A stretch of 64,000 bases of DNA from Nectonema munidae (GCA_030549495.1 JAUIRK010000855.1:940001-1004000); one strand, 5' to 3'. Shown: positions 35,501 to 43,759, numbered from the stretch's first letter. Notes: generated by a model not told the origin, from the letters alone. Program-made: numbers and translations.

Positions 35501-37284
35501 GGAGAACTTGAAATTAGTGTTTTAACAAAAAAAAAGAAATAAGAAAAAAAAATAAAAAGAAAAAAAAATAAGAAATTAGCTTCATATTGCCAAGATTATT
35601 GAAATCTCACAAGCAGGTGACATCTACCAGCGGCTAACTTGGCCTTTGATATTGACCTTCAAAAGCAATATTTTATTATGATACATATTATCTCCTTTTG
35701 TAAATGTTCACAATTTACCATATTTTTGCATTAAGCAATTTGCTCTATATATATATTTTTTTTCCTCTTGTTACTTTTGAAAAATAAACTAACAAACTAA
35801 CTAACTAACTAACATATTTTGTTATCATCAAGGAGTTAATGACCTTTTAAATAAATATTTTGGCAAATTGAAACTTTTTTGTGGTTCATGCAATTCAGTT
35901 AAAACAAAAAACACTTTTTCCTTAGTACTCAATTTGGAATTTTTGTGTGAAACTTTTTATCCCCTTCTTTGATTTGAAAGAGTGTCGACTTCTCAAACAA
36001 AATCGACAAAAATACAAATTCTTTCAAGTCTAGCTTTGACATATGTTAAACAAGTTCTACAAAATCAGCATAAATGGTGAGTAAAATTTGATTTAAAATT
36101 TTGACTGAAATAGAATTTTCAAATTTCATCGATTTTGTAAATAAAATATATATTAAATCTGGCAAAACAACATATACTTTGTAGGTTTCATATACTTTTC
36201 CTGATTTTTTATATCTCGCTTGGTCTTGCCAAACCACATTCACATATCAGATTTATGAAAAATTTTGTAAGTTACTCATTTGCTTAATTAGTAAGCTTTT
36301 TTGAATAAAAGAATCGATACACCAAAATACCATTAGACAAATGTTCTTTAGGTCAAGTGCTTTAAAGGCAAAGTTCAAATATTTATCCATACAGAGAATT
36401 TAAAGAGGTAGTTTATGAGAAAAAATAATTTTGTCAATTTGGTATTATTTTTATTAAAACACAAAATATGGATTTAAATGAACATTTTGATACATTTGAT
36501 AAAAGGCTTGTACAAGGCATAACAGGATTTGTATAATCGCAAAAGTTAAAGTCATTATATATAATTCTATGATTACATTTTTCAGTTAATTCATCCATAC
36601 AACCAGATAAAAATTACAAATATTATCGTGGTATAAAATAGATCGTAAAATAGATTTAAATAATTTTGTTAAACTTGAGCGAAATGAAAAATGTTTTTTG
36701 GAAAAGAATCAATTAATTTGGGTGTATGACAAAGAGCCTTTTCAAATTCTAAATGTAAAAAATTTTCAAAATTAAACTGAAACTTTCATTTTTCAATTTT
36801 CTAAATTGAAAATTCCTTCAAATTTTAACACATTTAGGACCAAAGAAAGAAGAAGACTTCAGTAATTCCTATCTAATTCCATTGAAAGAGCAGTTCATTT
36901 GAGTTCCCTCTAGGAACATTAAAGTTAAAATCCAAAATAAGTACAGTTAAAGATATACCAGGAGTAATAGTTTCATCCATATACACGCCCGTAACCAGTC
37001 CAAACAAGATGGGATCGTTGATCCCCTAAAATTTTTCAGATCAAATAAAATTTCAAAAATATTTACATAAAATTAGACTTATTTTGCACTTTAGATAAAT
37101 CATATAACATATGAATTGTTTTCTCGGCAAATACTCTGATCGCAAATATTTTTCAGATTTAGGTGTAATGGAGTTGTAAAAAAAATCTAAAAAAAAAATG
37201 CTTACTTGCTATTTGCAGCAAACCAAGAAAGAAGATTGCGAAAATGGAACAAGTCAGAAGATGTTTTTCGCGTATCAACAGCAT
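8309..37284 (-). CDS. Sidestep-family Ig/FN3 transmembrane receptor, 16 exons
   Basis: Sidestep proteins are neuronal surface molecules; Drosophila Side binds Beat receptors to guide motor axons. Joined exons give 875 aa: signal peptide (about 1-25), five Ig domains with Cys pairs near 67/137, 182/240, 285/349, 421/462 and 503/554, core Trp at 195, 298, 433 and 516 but none in Ig1, an FN3-like domain (about 576-675) starting PEAPKNCKIEESG with CDAGHYGGFQQ, a membrane segment (about 692-714), then a Lys/Ser- and Asn-rich tail. Five Ig plus one FN3 with the C..G..GG..Q motif is the Sidestep layout. All 15 junctions keep frame if intron 1 uses a GC donor. Several N-x-S/T sites fit an extracellular region. 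Small introns (54 and 56 bp) mix with introns of several kb full of transposons. An early-stop form of 801 aa is possible. Confidence 0.8.
9423..9436. repeat. Left target-site duplication of LINE copy 1
   Basis: TCTTATAGAGCAGA here recurs exactly at 11260-11273 after the LINE tail. The TCTT part overlaps the microsatellite tail, so the secure duplication is about 10 bp. Confidence 0.7.
9437..11259 (+). mobile_element. 5'-truncated non-LTR retrotransposon (LINE copy 1)
   Basis: Decayed reverse transcriptase: FIDFTKAFDMIPHNL (palm motif A), then SGVPQGSILGSLLF in a shifted frame, and FNDQLNGILNWCSVNSMKVN, the usual region after the catalytic box. Downstream LQKKAFRLMYNAYFLSHTSSLL is typical of LINE C-termini of the CR1/Jockey group. 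Several stops and frameshifts; endonuclease domain absent. Ends with AATAAA and a (CTT)n tail. The 14-bp flanking duplication fixes both ends. It lies in the last intron of the sidestep-like gene, antisense to it. Confidence 0.85.
11236..11262. repeat. (CTT)n microsatellite, LINE tail
   Basis: Uninterrupted CTT repeats directly after AATAAA form the 3' tail of LINE copy 1. Confidence 0.9.
12455..12546 (-). CDS. Sidestep-like exon 15, cytoplasmic tail
   Basis: Acceptor CAGCTTTAG, donor CACAGC|GTAAGC; enters in phase 1, leaves in phase 0. Reads PPRNIITSKQNIFYKN then LIPAKINPDCPVHS. Both phases fit exons 14 and 16. Codon-like against strongly AT-rich flanks. Confidence 0.55.
13536..13557. repeat. 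(CTT)n microsatellite without an attached LINE body
   Basis: The same tail type as LINE copy 1, but upstream sequence is plain AT-rich DNA with no reverse-transcriptase remnant. It may be the tail of a very short 5'-truncated insertion. Confidence 0.7.
13800..15175 (+). mobile_element. Decayed LINE copy 2
   Basis: Fragments in order: ESWISIESLQLIKKRDN and SRNKANSMIRTL (linker before the RT), VSELKNSKVLSALDFIGF, PLFADDMTII (catalytic box, near FADD), then WLTYDKLSLSKRKSKYML and WNLLGLQISENN. Frames are broken by stops and shifts. No tail or target duplication identified; ends approximate. Lies in an intron of the sidestep-like gene, between exons 14 and 15. Confidence 0.75.
15294..15299 (-). 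terminator. Possible proximal poly(A) signal (ATTAAA) of the sidestep-like gene
   Basis: ATTAAA on the - strand, 62 bases after the in-frame stop at 15361 that is reached if exon 14 is not spliced. Supports a possible short 801-aa form. Confidence 0.35.
15489..15590 (-). CDS. Sidestep-like exon 14, cytoplasmic tail (may extend to a stop at 15361)
   Basis: Acceptor CATTTTTTCAG, phase 1, reading EPKNKKFFSSKRFAHLNGDR. Donor TTAA|GTAAGA at 15488 leaves phase 1, matching exon 15. If the donor is ignored the frame stays open to TAA at 15361, adding 42 further residues and giving an alternative C-terminus. The intron before it is only 56 bp. Confidence 0.55.
15647..15775 (-). CDS. Sidestep-like exon 13, transmembrane segment
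   Basis: Acceptor TTTCTTTAG, donor CTTC|GTAAAA. Reads ETIFSSNYVVWIISLVATLL followed by more hydrophobic residues and a VCKCKKYEDKRL stop-transfer. A single strongly hydrophobic stretch of about 23 residues marks a type I membrane protein. Confidence 0.8.
16103..16317 (-). CDS. Sidestep-like exon 12, second half of FN3-like domain
   Basis: Enters in phase 2 after TTTTAG, completing GGFQQS. Reads FKLMTKSMKQDEFKEEI, FEYEALQNISYSPVFKIFAE and NKLGRSEEVLLFL, the E-F-G strands of a fibronectin-type fold (Y.v.v.A.N..G.S). Donor ACAC|GTAAGT. Confidence 0.8.
17187..17295 (-). CDS. Sidestep-like exon 11, start of FN3-like domain
   Basis: Acceptor TTATTTCAG. Reads VPEAPKNCKIEESGAKL, then IIYIECDAGHYGGFQQ. 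P..P.NC and C..G..GG..Q are the features that led me to the Sidestep family. Donor AAAG|GTTCGT, phase 2. Confidence 0.8.
18122..18403 (-). CDS. Sidestep-like exon 10, fifth Ig domain
   Basis: Acceptor CTTTCTTAG, donor GCAA|GTAAGT, phase 1 on both sides. Reads VEAGGEVELNCNFESNP, TRYFWYKKN, LNIRRIGEEDVASYSCYARN and KVGKSL: Cys, Trp and D..SYSC motifs of a complete I-set Ig domain in one exon. Confidence 0.9.
18905..20085 (+). mobile_element. Decayed LINE copy 3
   Basis: A pre-motif like NFEAISMIPI (shifted frame), a region matching FLDLSKALLCISH, then LTRGLPQRSMLGPLFFAIHM (the GxPQGS..GP..F motif, Gly to Arg), and a late segment VERVSPSKFVHRISKV like a LINE C-terminus. Many frame breaks. Lies in the intron between sidestep exons 9 and 10, antisense to the gene. 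Ends approximate. Confidence 0.7.
21371..21703 (-). CDS. Sidestep-like exon 9, fourth Ig domain
   Basis: Acceptor TAAAAACACAG, donor ATATT|GTAAGT, phase 1 on both sides. Reads NPKDVKIQAYLLDSKSS, SLPQFHCLSHSNPPAKVLW, then RETWNLSCLAFNQYGKS: the Cys, Trp and Cys-x-A-x-N-x-x-G pattern of an Ig domain. Confidence 0.9.
22928..23092 (-). CDS. Sidestep-like exon 8, second half of third Ig domain
   Basis: Acceptor ATTATTTCAG, donor ATCT|GTAACT, phase 1 on both sides. Reads IANVVERNSDGSFIIKSTL then NEHTAKLICSTRDSVSNITN, giving strands E-G with the second Cys. Contains N-x-T sites. Confidence 0.85.
23794..23925 (+). mobile_element. tRNA-derived SINE (copy A, most complete)
   Basis: Starts GGGGCGTGAGTAGGGTTGG (A-box-like) and has GGGTTCGATCC (B box) about 45 bases on, the pol III promoter arrangement of tRNA. 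A non-tRNA part CTTTCCTCATAGTTCGATAC and a tail ACCATTACCATTATTAAC follow. Shared with copies at 1549, 8241, 28574 and 57721. Lies in the intron between sidestep exons 7 and 8. Not a functional tRNA: no cloverleaf 3' half. Confidence 0.75.
24790..24948 (-). CDS. Sidestep-like exon 7, first half of third Ig domain
   Basis: Acceptor ATATTTTTTAG, donor ACAG|GTTTTT, phase 1 on both sides. Reads LPRSMELKVRQKLFEDKE, TNVVCLIDSVYPIPKITWKL, carrying first Cys and core Trp (P.P.ITW). Confidence 0.85.
25003..25131 (-). CDS. Sidestep-like exon 6, second half of second Ig domain
   Basis: Acceptor TTTTTTGTCAG, donor TTTTA|GTAAGA, phase 1 on both sides. Reads RSWSILSLRISKKNMFNLYS, then CHSLNDDESKPFIQAVY. 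The following intron is only 54 bp. Confidence 0.85.
26830..27345. mobile_element. Non-autonomous hAT-like MITE, decayed copy
   Basis: Shares blocks in the same order with 54219-54813: GATTCTGATT-type flanks, the palindrome CCAGTAGCTTACTGG (27021-27035), GCTGTCAAACA, and CAGCGCTACAATTAC. Terminal inverted repeats are not preserved. Lies in the intron between sidestep exons 5 and 6. Confidence 0.65.
28574..28673 (+). mobile_element. SINE fragment (copy B)
   Basis: Matches copy A from just before the B box: CAAGGTCTTTTGTGCGATCC, then CTACTTTCCTCATAGTTCGA. The tRNA-like head is missing or diverged. Confidence 0.6.
29857..30039 (-). CDS. Sidestep-like exon 5, first half of second Ig domain
   Basis: Acceptor TTTTTTCTAG. 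Reads SPENMSIVADEPFYSLDSK, VTLNCSVSRSKPAANLTWWM, carrying first Cys and Trp. Two overlapping donors exist (AAT|GTGAGT at 29860 and GTGA|GTAAGT at 29856); only the second keeps frame with exon 6 and it is also the better match. Confidence 0.85.
30700..31262. mobile_element. Non-autonomous hAT-like MITE, decayed copy
   Basis: Same family as 26830-27345 and 54219-54813: GATTCTG-rich flanks, a GATGGATTGCTTTCGTTTCC block, palindrome CCACTAGCTTAGTGG (30883-30897) and CATATGTGCTG. Boundaries approximate. Lies in the intron between sidestep exons 4 and 5. Confidence 0.6.
31739..31751. repeat. Poly(C) run
   Basis: Thirteen consecutive C. Length is likely to be unreliable in an assembly. Confidence 0.9.
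31869..32088 (-). CDS. Sidestep-like exon 4, rest of first Ig domain
   Basis: Acceptor TTTTTCAAG, phase 0; donor TTGA|GTAATT, phase 1. Reads VIDHKLVTVFTYIPKN, then YLKISSLELGDEGTYICVPK. The L.L.DEGTYIC motif is diagnostic of an Ig F strand. No Trp in the C strand. Confidence 0.85.
33233..34322 (+). mobile_element. hAT-superfamily DNA transposon remnant
   Basis: Ends are imperfect inverted repeats: left TAGGCCCGATAGC, right (reverse complement) CAGGCCCGTCGCC, each followed within about 60 bases by C-runs and an AAAATGGGGCAC / TTTTGGGGCACC block. About 1.1 kb, far shorter than an autonomous element, so internally deleted. No matching 8-bp target duplication can be seen. Lies in the intron between sidestep exons 3 and 4, on the opposite strand. 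Confidence 0.7.
33387..34007 (+). CDS. hAT transposase C-terminal fragment with dimerisation domain
   Basis: About 206 codons open to TAG at 34005-34007. Carries FGASSAVCETSFSTLTRVLT then YRRSLTHQRKSNLVLLSF and FDEVLKDFA, the classic hAT family C-terminal dimerisation region (E.SFS.L..i......m...r...L..l). The N-terminal DNA-binding and most of the catalytic RNase-H-like part are absent and no in-frame start exists near the left end. Closest in style to ZMYM/TTF-type hAT proteins. It lacks stops despite being a fragment. Confidence 0.75.
   Translation: MSAKLKDAVVLSVVGHTSEDHDSNEAAMQKRILVEMLDICMGELSRRFSERNCALSTSISNLWPENEGFLDVDKVQKLAELIKLDPQSSLFAAECLVAKNLILKEFDVTMHKDMGDICSLLYPFRTGFSLVYQLYSAALTFGASSAVCETSFSTLTRVLTSYRRSLTHQRKSNLVLLSFLREYTKILDFDEVLKDFAKNNRKIQLY
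34618..34727 (-). CDS. Sidestep-like exon 3, start of first Ig domain
   Basis: Acceptor TTCTGTTTTAG, donor CTGAAA|GTAAGG, phase 1 in, phase 0 out. Reads GGKIFTVKAELGDKGILPC then PYQSRDDSTLQYIRILK. First Ig Cys is in GILPC. Position where a Trp is expected reads LQYIRIL. Confidence 0.85.
35787..35814. repeat. (CTAA)n tetranucleotide repeat
   Basis: Six to seven imperfect AACT/CTAA units in a sidestep intron. Confidence 0.8.
36959..37025 (-). CDS. Sidestep-like exon 2, N-terminal linker
   Basis: Acceptor AAAAATTTTAG, donor CCTG|GTATAT. Reads GINDPILFGLVTGVYMDETI then TP; phase 1 at its 3' end joins exon 3 to give TPEGGKIF. Its start is phase 0, which exon 1 can supply only by using a GC donor. 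Confidence 0.65.
37210..37284 (-). CDS. Sidestep-like exon 1, signal peptide
   Basis: ATG at 37284-37282, reading MLLIREKHLLTCSIFAIFFL then GLLQI: charged n-region and hydrophobic core of a secretory signal. The GC donor ATA|GCAAGT ends the exon in phase 0, matching exon 2. The overlapping GT donor GCAA|GTAAGC (exon end 37206) would leave phase 1 and run into a stop in exon 2. Confidence 0.65.
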
Positions 37285-37320
37285 TGTTTCGAATTCATGT
37301 TCTGGCTTCTACAATCTTGG

Positions 37321-37326
37321 TATATA
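37321..37326 (-). promoter_or_regulatory. TATA box of the sidestep-like gene
   Basis: TATATA on the - strand, about 42 bases before the start codon, so a leader of roughly 10 bases is expected. Confidence 0.45.
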
Positions 37327-37521
37327 AGCAATTCGATAGATAGATAATAATAATAATAGTAATAATCAATATATAGAAGCAAATGCATAATGATTCATCA
37401 ATTATTATAAATCTACTTCCTCATAAAAGCGAGAGAACTTTGGGGCGGGTTGGTTTGTGTATGCTAGAACTAGCAGAAGCAAACACTTGAATGAAAAGTG
37501 TCCTTCTTGCTTAAGGTCCAC

Positions 37522-37524
<3 letters not shown>

Positions 37525-37561
<37 letters not shown>

Positions 37562-37566
37562 TCTCT
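37525..37566. repeat. (CT)n / (GA)n tract upstream of the sidestep-like gene
   Basis: About 20 CT dinucleotides with two TTT interruptions. On the gene's strand it reads GAGAGA about 240 bases upstream of the start codon. GA tracts of this kind bind GAGA-type factors in arthropods. The surrounding 37440-37850 is GC-richer than average and probably upstream control sequence; the overlapping open frames there look like shadows. Confidence 0.6.
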
Positions 37567-37869
37567 GGCATCAAAATTCAGATTGCTCACACGGTTCTCC
37601 TTCAACGACTTTCACTGCACCACTTCCTTCATGTCCAACTCAACTCCAATGAATGCTGTTCGCGTTTATGCGCTTGCCAGAACTACTTTTTTGCATACTC
37701 AAATTTGGGCATCCTCTCACCAATTTGTTCTTGCCATTCAAAAAGTTTGCACTCAAGCATCTGCTGTCATTTTTTATCGTGGAAAACGGTGCGTCACGTT
37801 TTCAAATTACGGCACGCTGTGATAACTTTCCGCTCAAAAGCGATTCTAAATTACGTACGAAAAAATTGA

Positions 37870-40440
37870 ATTTTAAAATGCTAGGTATCGAAGTCCGGTA
37901 TGTTTTGCGTATTGGTACATTTTTTTATCGAACCTCTGAGATGTGAATGAGTTTGTCGAGTTGAAGCGGATTACTTGCTTCATAACATATTTCAGTCAAG
38001 ATTTTATGGTTTGCTCATAAATAAGTTCAACAAATGAGTTAACAACACTTAATTAAAGCATTATAATCTGAATCTTCAACAGGTAATATATAAAAAATTA
38101 AATAAAGACTTTCCATAAATATATGCAAATGATCGTTTTTTATTCGAATCTGATTTTACGGTTTCCGGTAAAAAGCGAAGCTAAGAATACTAAATATCTT
38201 TTTGAATCATAACGTATGTCATAACTTTGAGCAGGGGTTGCTTTGAAAAAGACCTCCCCCCCCCCCTCCATCACAAAATCTGCGTGTATGTCAAAATTAC
38301 CCTAAAAACATTATCGCAAGTAGCCGAAGATATCAAATATGGAGAACATTCATTTATACTGAATAAAATAGTGAAAAAACTTTACCGAATATACAAAACA
38401 TTAAAAGCCGCAAATAAAATAGAAATGTTTTTAAGAAGATGATCTAAATAGTATTTACTTTGTTAAGCTGTGAAATCTACACAAACAGATAAAATTATTG
38501 CAAATATTTTTTCACTTTTTTTAATAATATATTTCATTTCAAAAAAATTCTTTTCATTTCCTTTATATAAAACGTGAATGAAAAGGCCAAAAGTCTTTAT
38601 TTAACCAACAGATCTATTAACAGAGAAAATGAATAGTTTTTTGATTTTTTTAAGTCGAAAGAAAGAATAATCTTCCGTGGATGGACAGATGTTAAGGATA
38701 GTCACGATCGAAGCAAAAAAGAATAGGCAATTGATAATGAAAAAAGTAAAATGTATATAGGTCAAAAACTTTTTATAGAAGAAAATGGAACACGATGAAG
38801 TGGTTTGGATATGCTAGTTACATCAAACACATATGTGAATGAATTTAAACGCTTTGTATATTTCGCGCCTTTTCATCTATTCTATATCTATATAATAATA
38901 ACTGATTACGACTATTTGCTGATAGTTGTTCATTGATTTTCCGCAAAGTATCTTTCCCAGTTTGCTAGAATTCTGTTATCCTACTTTTTACGGCACAACT
39001 GAACCGATTAAAACTACACACCATGATTTTCCGTGTCATCTTTTGTAAAAACGTTTTGCCTACTTTATCATGCTAAAATCTTTCCACATAACTTCCAAAA
39101 GTTTATCTACAATCTTTCCATATGTTTTGTTTGGAAAAATTCAATTCTCCCATCAACAAATCCTATTTTTATTTTGAAGGCAAAAAAGAACATATGTTTT
39201 TCATGTCAATACTGTTATATCAGGACGTACCTTTTTTATTTTCAAGCTTTTTTTGCAAACAAAGCTTTGTCGTTGTTTTAAATTCACATTACTGCAGCTC
39301 TATTCCTTTAAAAGTCGTTTTAATATGGGGCGTGATTCTTCTGAAACAAGTTAAGCATCTCATTTTATAAAGTTTTGTATGAAAGAAGTTTAAGTTATTA
39401 AGTCAATAAAAGACACTTTTTATCAATACATCAACTTTTTTATAGTCCATTTTTTGCAAATAATCCCAGTTTTTTAAAGAAGTAAACAAACAAAGAGCGA
39501 GTTTAAGACAGTTTTAAGAAAAGCGCTTTTTTACACAAAGCATAAAAATATATAATTTCATTTTTATAAATACTTATTTGAAATATTGTTAAGCAAAAAT
39601 TGGTTCATGTGTGTTTAGCGATCTCAACAAAAAAACTTGAAATAAAAATGGAAAAGTTCTGTTTACTTTAAAGTCAAATTCGAATGACGCGATCAAGGAG
39701 GAGATTAGAGCTCGCAAACTGTCGTACACAACTGTGCCATGAAAGTTCAGTCAACTTGTGATATATTTCAGGCACTCTAAGGAAAATAATCTTACTTGGA
39801 AATTAAGAAGTAAGCTGAATTTTTGGAAAATTTTCAAGTAAGCTATTGTTGGCTCTAGACCTATGAATCTCAAAAGTCTTTAAACAAAGATAATTCGGAA
39901 AACAGTGAAGTTTTGTCTGAGTGAAGTTCATCTCAATTTACTTAAAGTCTTCCATTTCGACGTTCTTATAAAATGGATACTCTTTCCTCAAGTCAATTTT
40001 ACAAAGAGTGGATCTTTGAGCGTTTTTGCAAATCAATAAAAATATATTTTACATTTGGATTTTTCTTCAAATAATAATCAATAATTTTATATAAGTTTTT
40101 TTGAATTTCTGCATCTTTGTGCATTTATTGTTAGTTTGTAGGACTTTTTTTCATTGATATGGAAAAAACACGATTATTATGATAGAAATAAAATTAAATA
40201 TATATTTTTATAATTAAAATATATTAAATATTTATTCCTTATAGAAATATCAAATGTTTTTTATAATGTATTTAGCTAAATTTCTGAAGATTGGGATACA
40301 TGTCAATCATATTTTAACTCTCATCTTGTGCCAAAAAACGAAAAAAATTTGTTTATAAACATATTTCTCTAAAAAAGGTTTAAAAATTGTCTATATAAAT
40401 CCGAAATTGCGGGAAAAAATGCCAAAAAACGAAAATAAAT
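37870..40440. other. Intergenic, nothing recognised
   Basis: AT-rich, with a poly(C) run near 38258-38268. Open frames at 38227-38442 and 39033-39370 show no family signal. Confidence 0.45.
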
Positions 40441-40497
40441 TTGAGCTTTGTAACTCAAGCAACGAACGCGCGCCTCTTCTTTCCGGTTCTGGGGGAG

Positions 40498-40504
40498 TAT
40501 AAAG
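40498..40504 (+). promoter_or_regulatory. Candidate core promoter (TATA box)
   Basis: TATAAAG sits in a short GC-rich stretch (GGTTCTGGGGGAG before, GGGGC after) that stands out from AT-rich flanks. A donor-like AATAA|GTAAGG follows at about 40570, so a short non-coding first exon at about 40530-40570 is possible. No coding exon can be linked to it. Confidence 0.25.
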
Positions 40505-40655
40505 GGGCAAATGACCTCCTAAAGCTTTTGATCCGCGTTGATAGCTTCTCTCAAAAATATGCAATAAATAAGTAAGGCTTTACTTGACAAAAGAGAAAAA
40601 TTCAACATTGAAGACAAAAAAACTTTTGTGTAAACGTCACAAAAAGATGACAAAT

Positions 40656-40687
<32 letters not shown>
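40656..40687. repeat. (ATG)n / (GAT)n microsatellite
   Basis: Ten to eleven ATG units. Explains the His run in the frame on the opposite strand. Confidence 0.9.
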
Positions 40688-40688
<1 letters not shown>

Positions 40689-41269
40689 CAGAGTCATGAC
40701 TCCTCTATTCCATGTGGAATGTAAATAATATAGGAATTTTTTAATGATTACTTTTTGATGTTCAAGTAATTGCAACTCACAAGAGATGATGATATTATAG
40801 ATACGGAGAGTTTCTTTGCCTTGATCTGTAGTGTTTTTGCTCACTCAAGGCTCCACAAATTTCATGTCAGCAAAGAGCAATTTTGCGTTGACATTCTTGA
40901 CACAAAGAATGAGGGTTGACTGCTGAGTGAGGAATGAAAAGAGACCAAATGTAGGTTAAGTGTGTGAGGAGGTAAGATGACATGTTCATCCGCCACTTCA
41001 ACGCTTCACTTCATCATCATTGGCATGCATCACTTGAACTGGAGTGGGAGAGAAGATGTCATGCAATTAAATGTAAAAGTGTGATTCATTCGTGCTCTCC
41101 TTTGTTACGCGTTTGTTCCACCATTCTTCTTTCTCTTTTCTTTTGCCAACACTTTTTGATTTCTTGTCACGGGAAAGGTGAAATCAAAAATGGCGCTAAC
41201 TTCATTCCAACCATTTTCCCTAATTGATTCAAATTAGCGTTTCTTTGTCATATCGCAAAGAAGGAGGAA

Positions 41270-41430
41270 GATGTAGCGCGCGCAATTTTACCGCAAACAA
41301 CATCAACAAACTTCTCCGTTTGCAAATAATAACTTTTGACAATTGTTTTATCGTTCCAGGTTAAAGCACGCTGGCCTTTTTGCGCAAGTGCTTTGTTTAA
41401 TTACGCGCGGACTAATTTATATTCCACGCC
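41270..41430. other. Local CpG-rich patch
   Basis: Contains GTAGCGCGCGC, ACGCTGG, TTGCGCAAG and TTACGCGCGG. CpG is otherwise scarce nearby. No exon recognised; may be a control region or remnant of a GC-rich insertion. Confidence 0.35.
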
Positions 41431-41889
41431 ATTGTCATAAACTTGTAGCTGAAAGTTGATGAAGACTTCTGGAGTCCAAAAATTCGTGTGACTTTAAAGT
41501 GCATTTTTTGCTTAATTTTTTTCATTCCAAACAAATTATCCTTCAGCACTTTACTTGTGTCTATTTGGATAGTTCTACTTTTCCCATTCTTAGATTCGGG
41601 AATCTAAGACCTCACATTTCGCATAGACACGGGTCACTAAACTACCATATGTGGGCCGGATCCGGCGCGTAATGTAAGTTTATTTAGGACGCAAGCTAAA
41701 TTTTGATTTGCATAAATAGGTCTTACAAGAAAAGTATTTTTGAAATATGTTGTGTTCATTTCCACGTTCTAGGTATCCTCAGTGTATCAACTTGTCACAT
41801 CCATGGGGTATTTTGTTTGTCAAATACAATATCGAGAATACTGATTCCTTTGTTTACATATTTTTCAATTATAATATTTATAATTTGGA

Positions 41890-43740
41890 AAAAAAATATA
41901 TCAGGAAGAAGGTAAGAAAGTATCTAATCACCGAGAACTCAGAATAAAATATGAAATGGATATTTTAAAAAATTATAAAAGTAATCCCAAAAGTACCTGG
42001 AGTTATATTAATAAAAAAAGAAAAAGATCACGGGGTCTTCAAACAAAAATTAGTGAAAATGGAAATATTGGAAAAAAGTTTTTACTCGAAACCTTTCATC
42101 AATATTTTGCTTCGATTTTTAAAGTAGAACGTAAAATACCAAATAAACATTTGAAAAGATTAAATTGTGATTTATTGGAAGCGGTAGTTATTACAGAGAA
42201 TGAGGAGTTGGAGAATCTTGTTAAGGTAGATATATCTAAATCTATTGCACTTGATGACATCTCTCCATTATTTCTCAAAAAATTAACCAAAGTTATCAAA
42301 GAACGTTTGAGAATCCTGTTTAATAAATCTTTGAAAGAATGCCAACTTCTTGATGATTGGAAATTGAGTTGTATAACTATCCAGTTTTTAACAAAGGAGA
42401 CAAGAATATTCAACTATAGACCTATCTCTGTGATTTCTGTGGTGTTCAAAATTTTTGAATCCATTATTAAAGATAAAAATGTTTATCATATTTTAAATAA
42501 TAAACTCATATCGCCCCATCAACATGGCTTTCTTCCCAAAAAGTTAACTGTATCCAACCTTATCAAATTTTCCAATGAAGTAACTTTAGCAATGAATGAA
42601 AGTAGAACTATTAATGTACTATACTTAGACTTCCAAAAAGCCTTTGATAGGGTCCTCATAAAAGACTTATTCAAAAGCTGGAATCTTTTGGAATCGTTGT
42701 TACTCTTTTATCCTGGCTCAAAGACTATATCTTGAATAGATAACATGTAGTGCGTTTAAATGGAATCACATCAAGTAGTGCTGAAACTGTTAGTGGAATA
42801 TACCACAAGGTTCTGTATTAGGAGTGACCATTGTTTTTGACTATTTTTATCCATGACGTCACATGTGACTTAACTTCCTACGTAAAAGTTTTTGCAGATG
42901 ACATCAAGTTATTTAATTATTCCGATAAAAGTTCAAATGTATCGTTGCAGACTGATTTGTATTGCTGGTTTGAATGGTCTATTGAGTGGGATCTGAGTTT
43001 TAACTTAAACAAGGGCCAAAGGTGTGGCTCTGTCTAAACTTCAAAAACAGATGACCTTGGATTGAGGATTCACTCAAAGTTTAATTTTAATCTACATGTT
43101 TCGACTGCTGTGAAAAAAGCACATTCTACGATACATATGTTGAAAAAGACTTTCGTAATTTCAAATAATGGCGTTGCTATCTACCTTTCAAATCCTTGAC
43201 AACACCAATCCTCGAATACGCAAGCGTGATTCATGGCAATTATTTGGATAGTAATGTTAAGAAGATTTAAAAAGTTCAAAAAAACTTTACTAAAAGTTTA
43301 CATGGTATGAGAAATATTTATGCTACTCTGAAAGAATGAAAATTTTAGACTTACCTTCACTTCACTTCAGAAAAAAAAGAAATGAAATGATCACCCTTTT
43401 CAACATTATAAAGAAGTTTTGTCTGAGTTTTCTGCAAGAATTTCTCGTTCGCATGGTTACAAGTTTAAATCTGAAAGTTTTGAAAACAACCATCGTCAAA
43501 CTTATTTATTAACACAAAGAGCCTTTGATGATTGAAATTTCTTGCTTGGTGAGAAGTTGTTAATTCCCTTACAGTGAACGATTTTAAAAACAAACTTGAT
43601 TCATTTTGGCCGTCCAGAATATCATATTTTATTATTAGAGGCAAATTTTACAGGCATAGACCTCTATTTTGCTTAAACAAATATTCATCCAAATCATTGT
43701 TATTTTTACTAAACAGGCACATGTGCATTCCGTCAGCGCA
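41890..43740 (+). mobile_element. 5'-truncated LINE (copy 4)
   Basis: The longest open part (41956-42735) reads MDILKNYKSNPKSTWSYINK, then LFNKSLKECQLLDDWK, FNYRPISVISVVFKIFES, LISPHQHGFLPKKLT and VLYLDFQKAFDRVLIKDL: RT domains 0 to A of a CR1/Jockey-group LINE. Past a frame break come FADDIKLF (catalytic box FADD) and SIEWDLSFNLNKGQ, and a C-terminal VNDFKNKLDSFW. About four frame breaks. Same family as copy 5. No tail or target duplication seen. Confidence 0.85.
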
Positions 43741-43759
43741 TCTGCTACTGCTAAGAGTT

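Noticed and set aside
37457-37946. Overlapping + strand frames of about 100-120 codons
   Set aside because: Produced by the CT repeat and GC-richer DNA upstream of the sidestep-like gene; no coherent frame, start or homology.
40602-40844. - strand frame with a poly-His stretch
   Set aside because: The His run is just the (ATG)n microsatellite; the rest is not codon-like.
40982-41227. 81-codon + frame
   Set aside because: GC content is raised but the peptide has no domain and no splice or poly(A) context.
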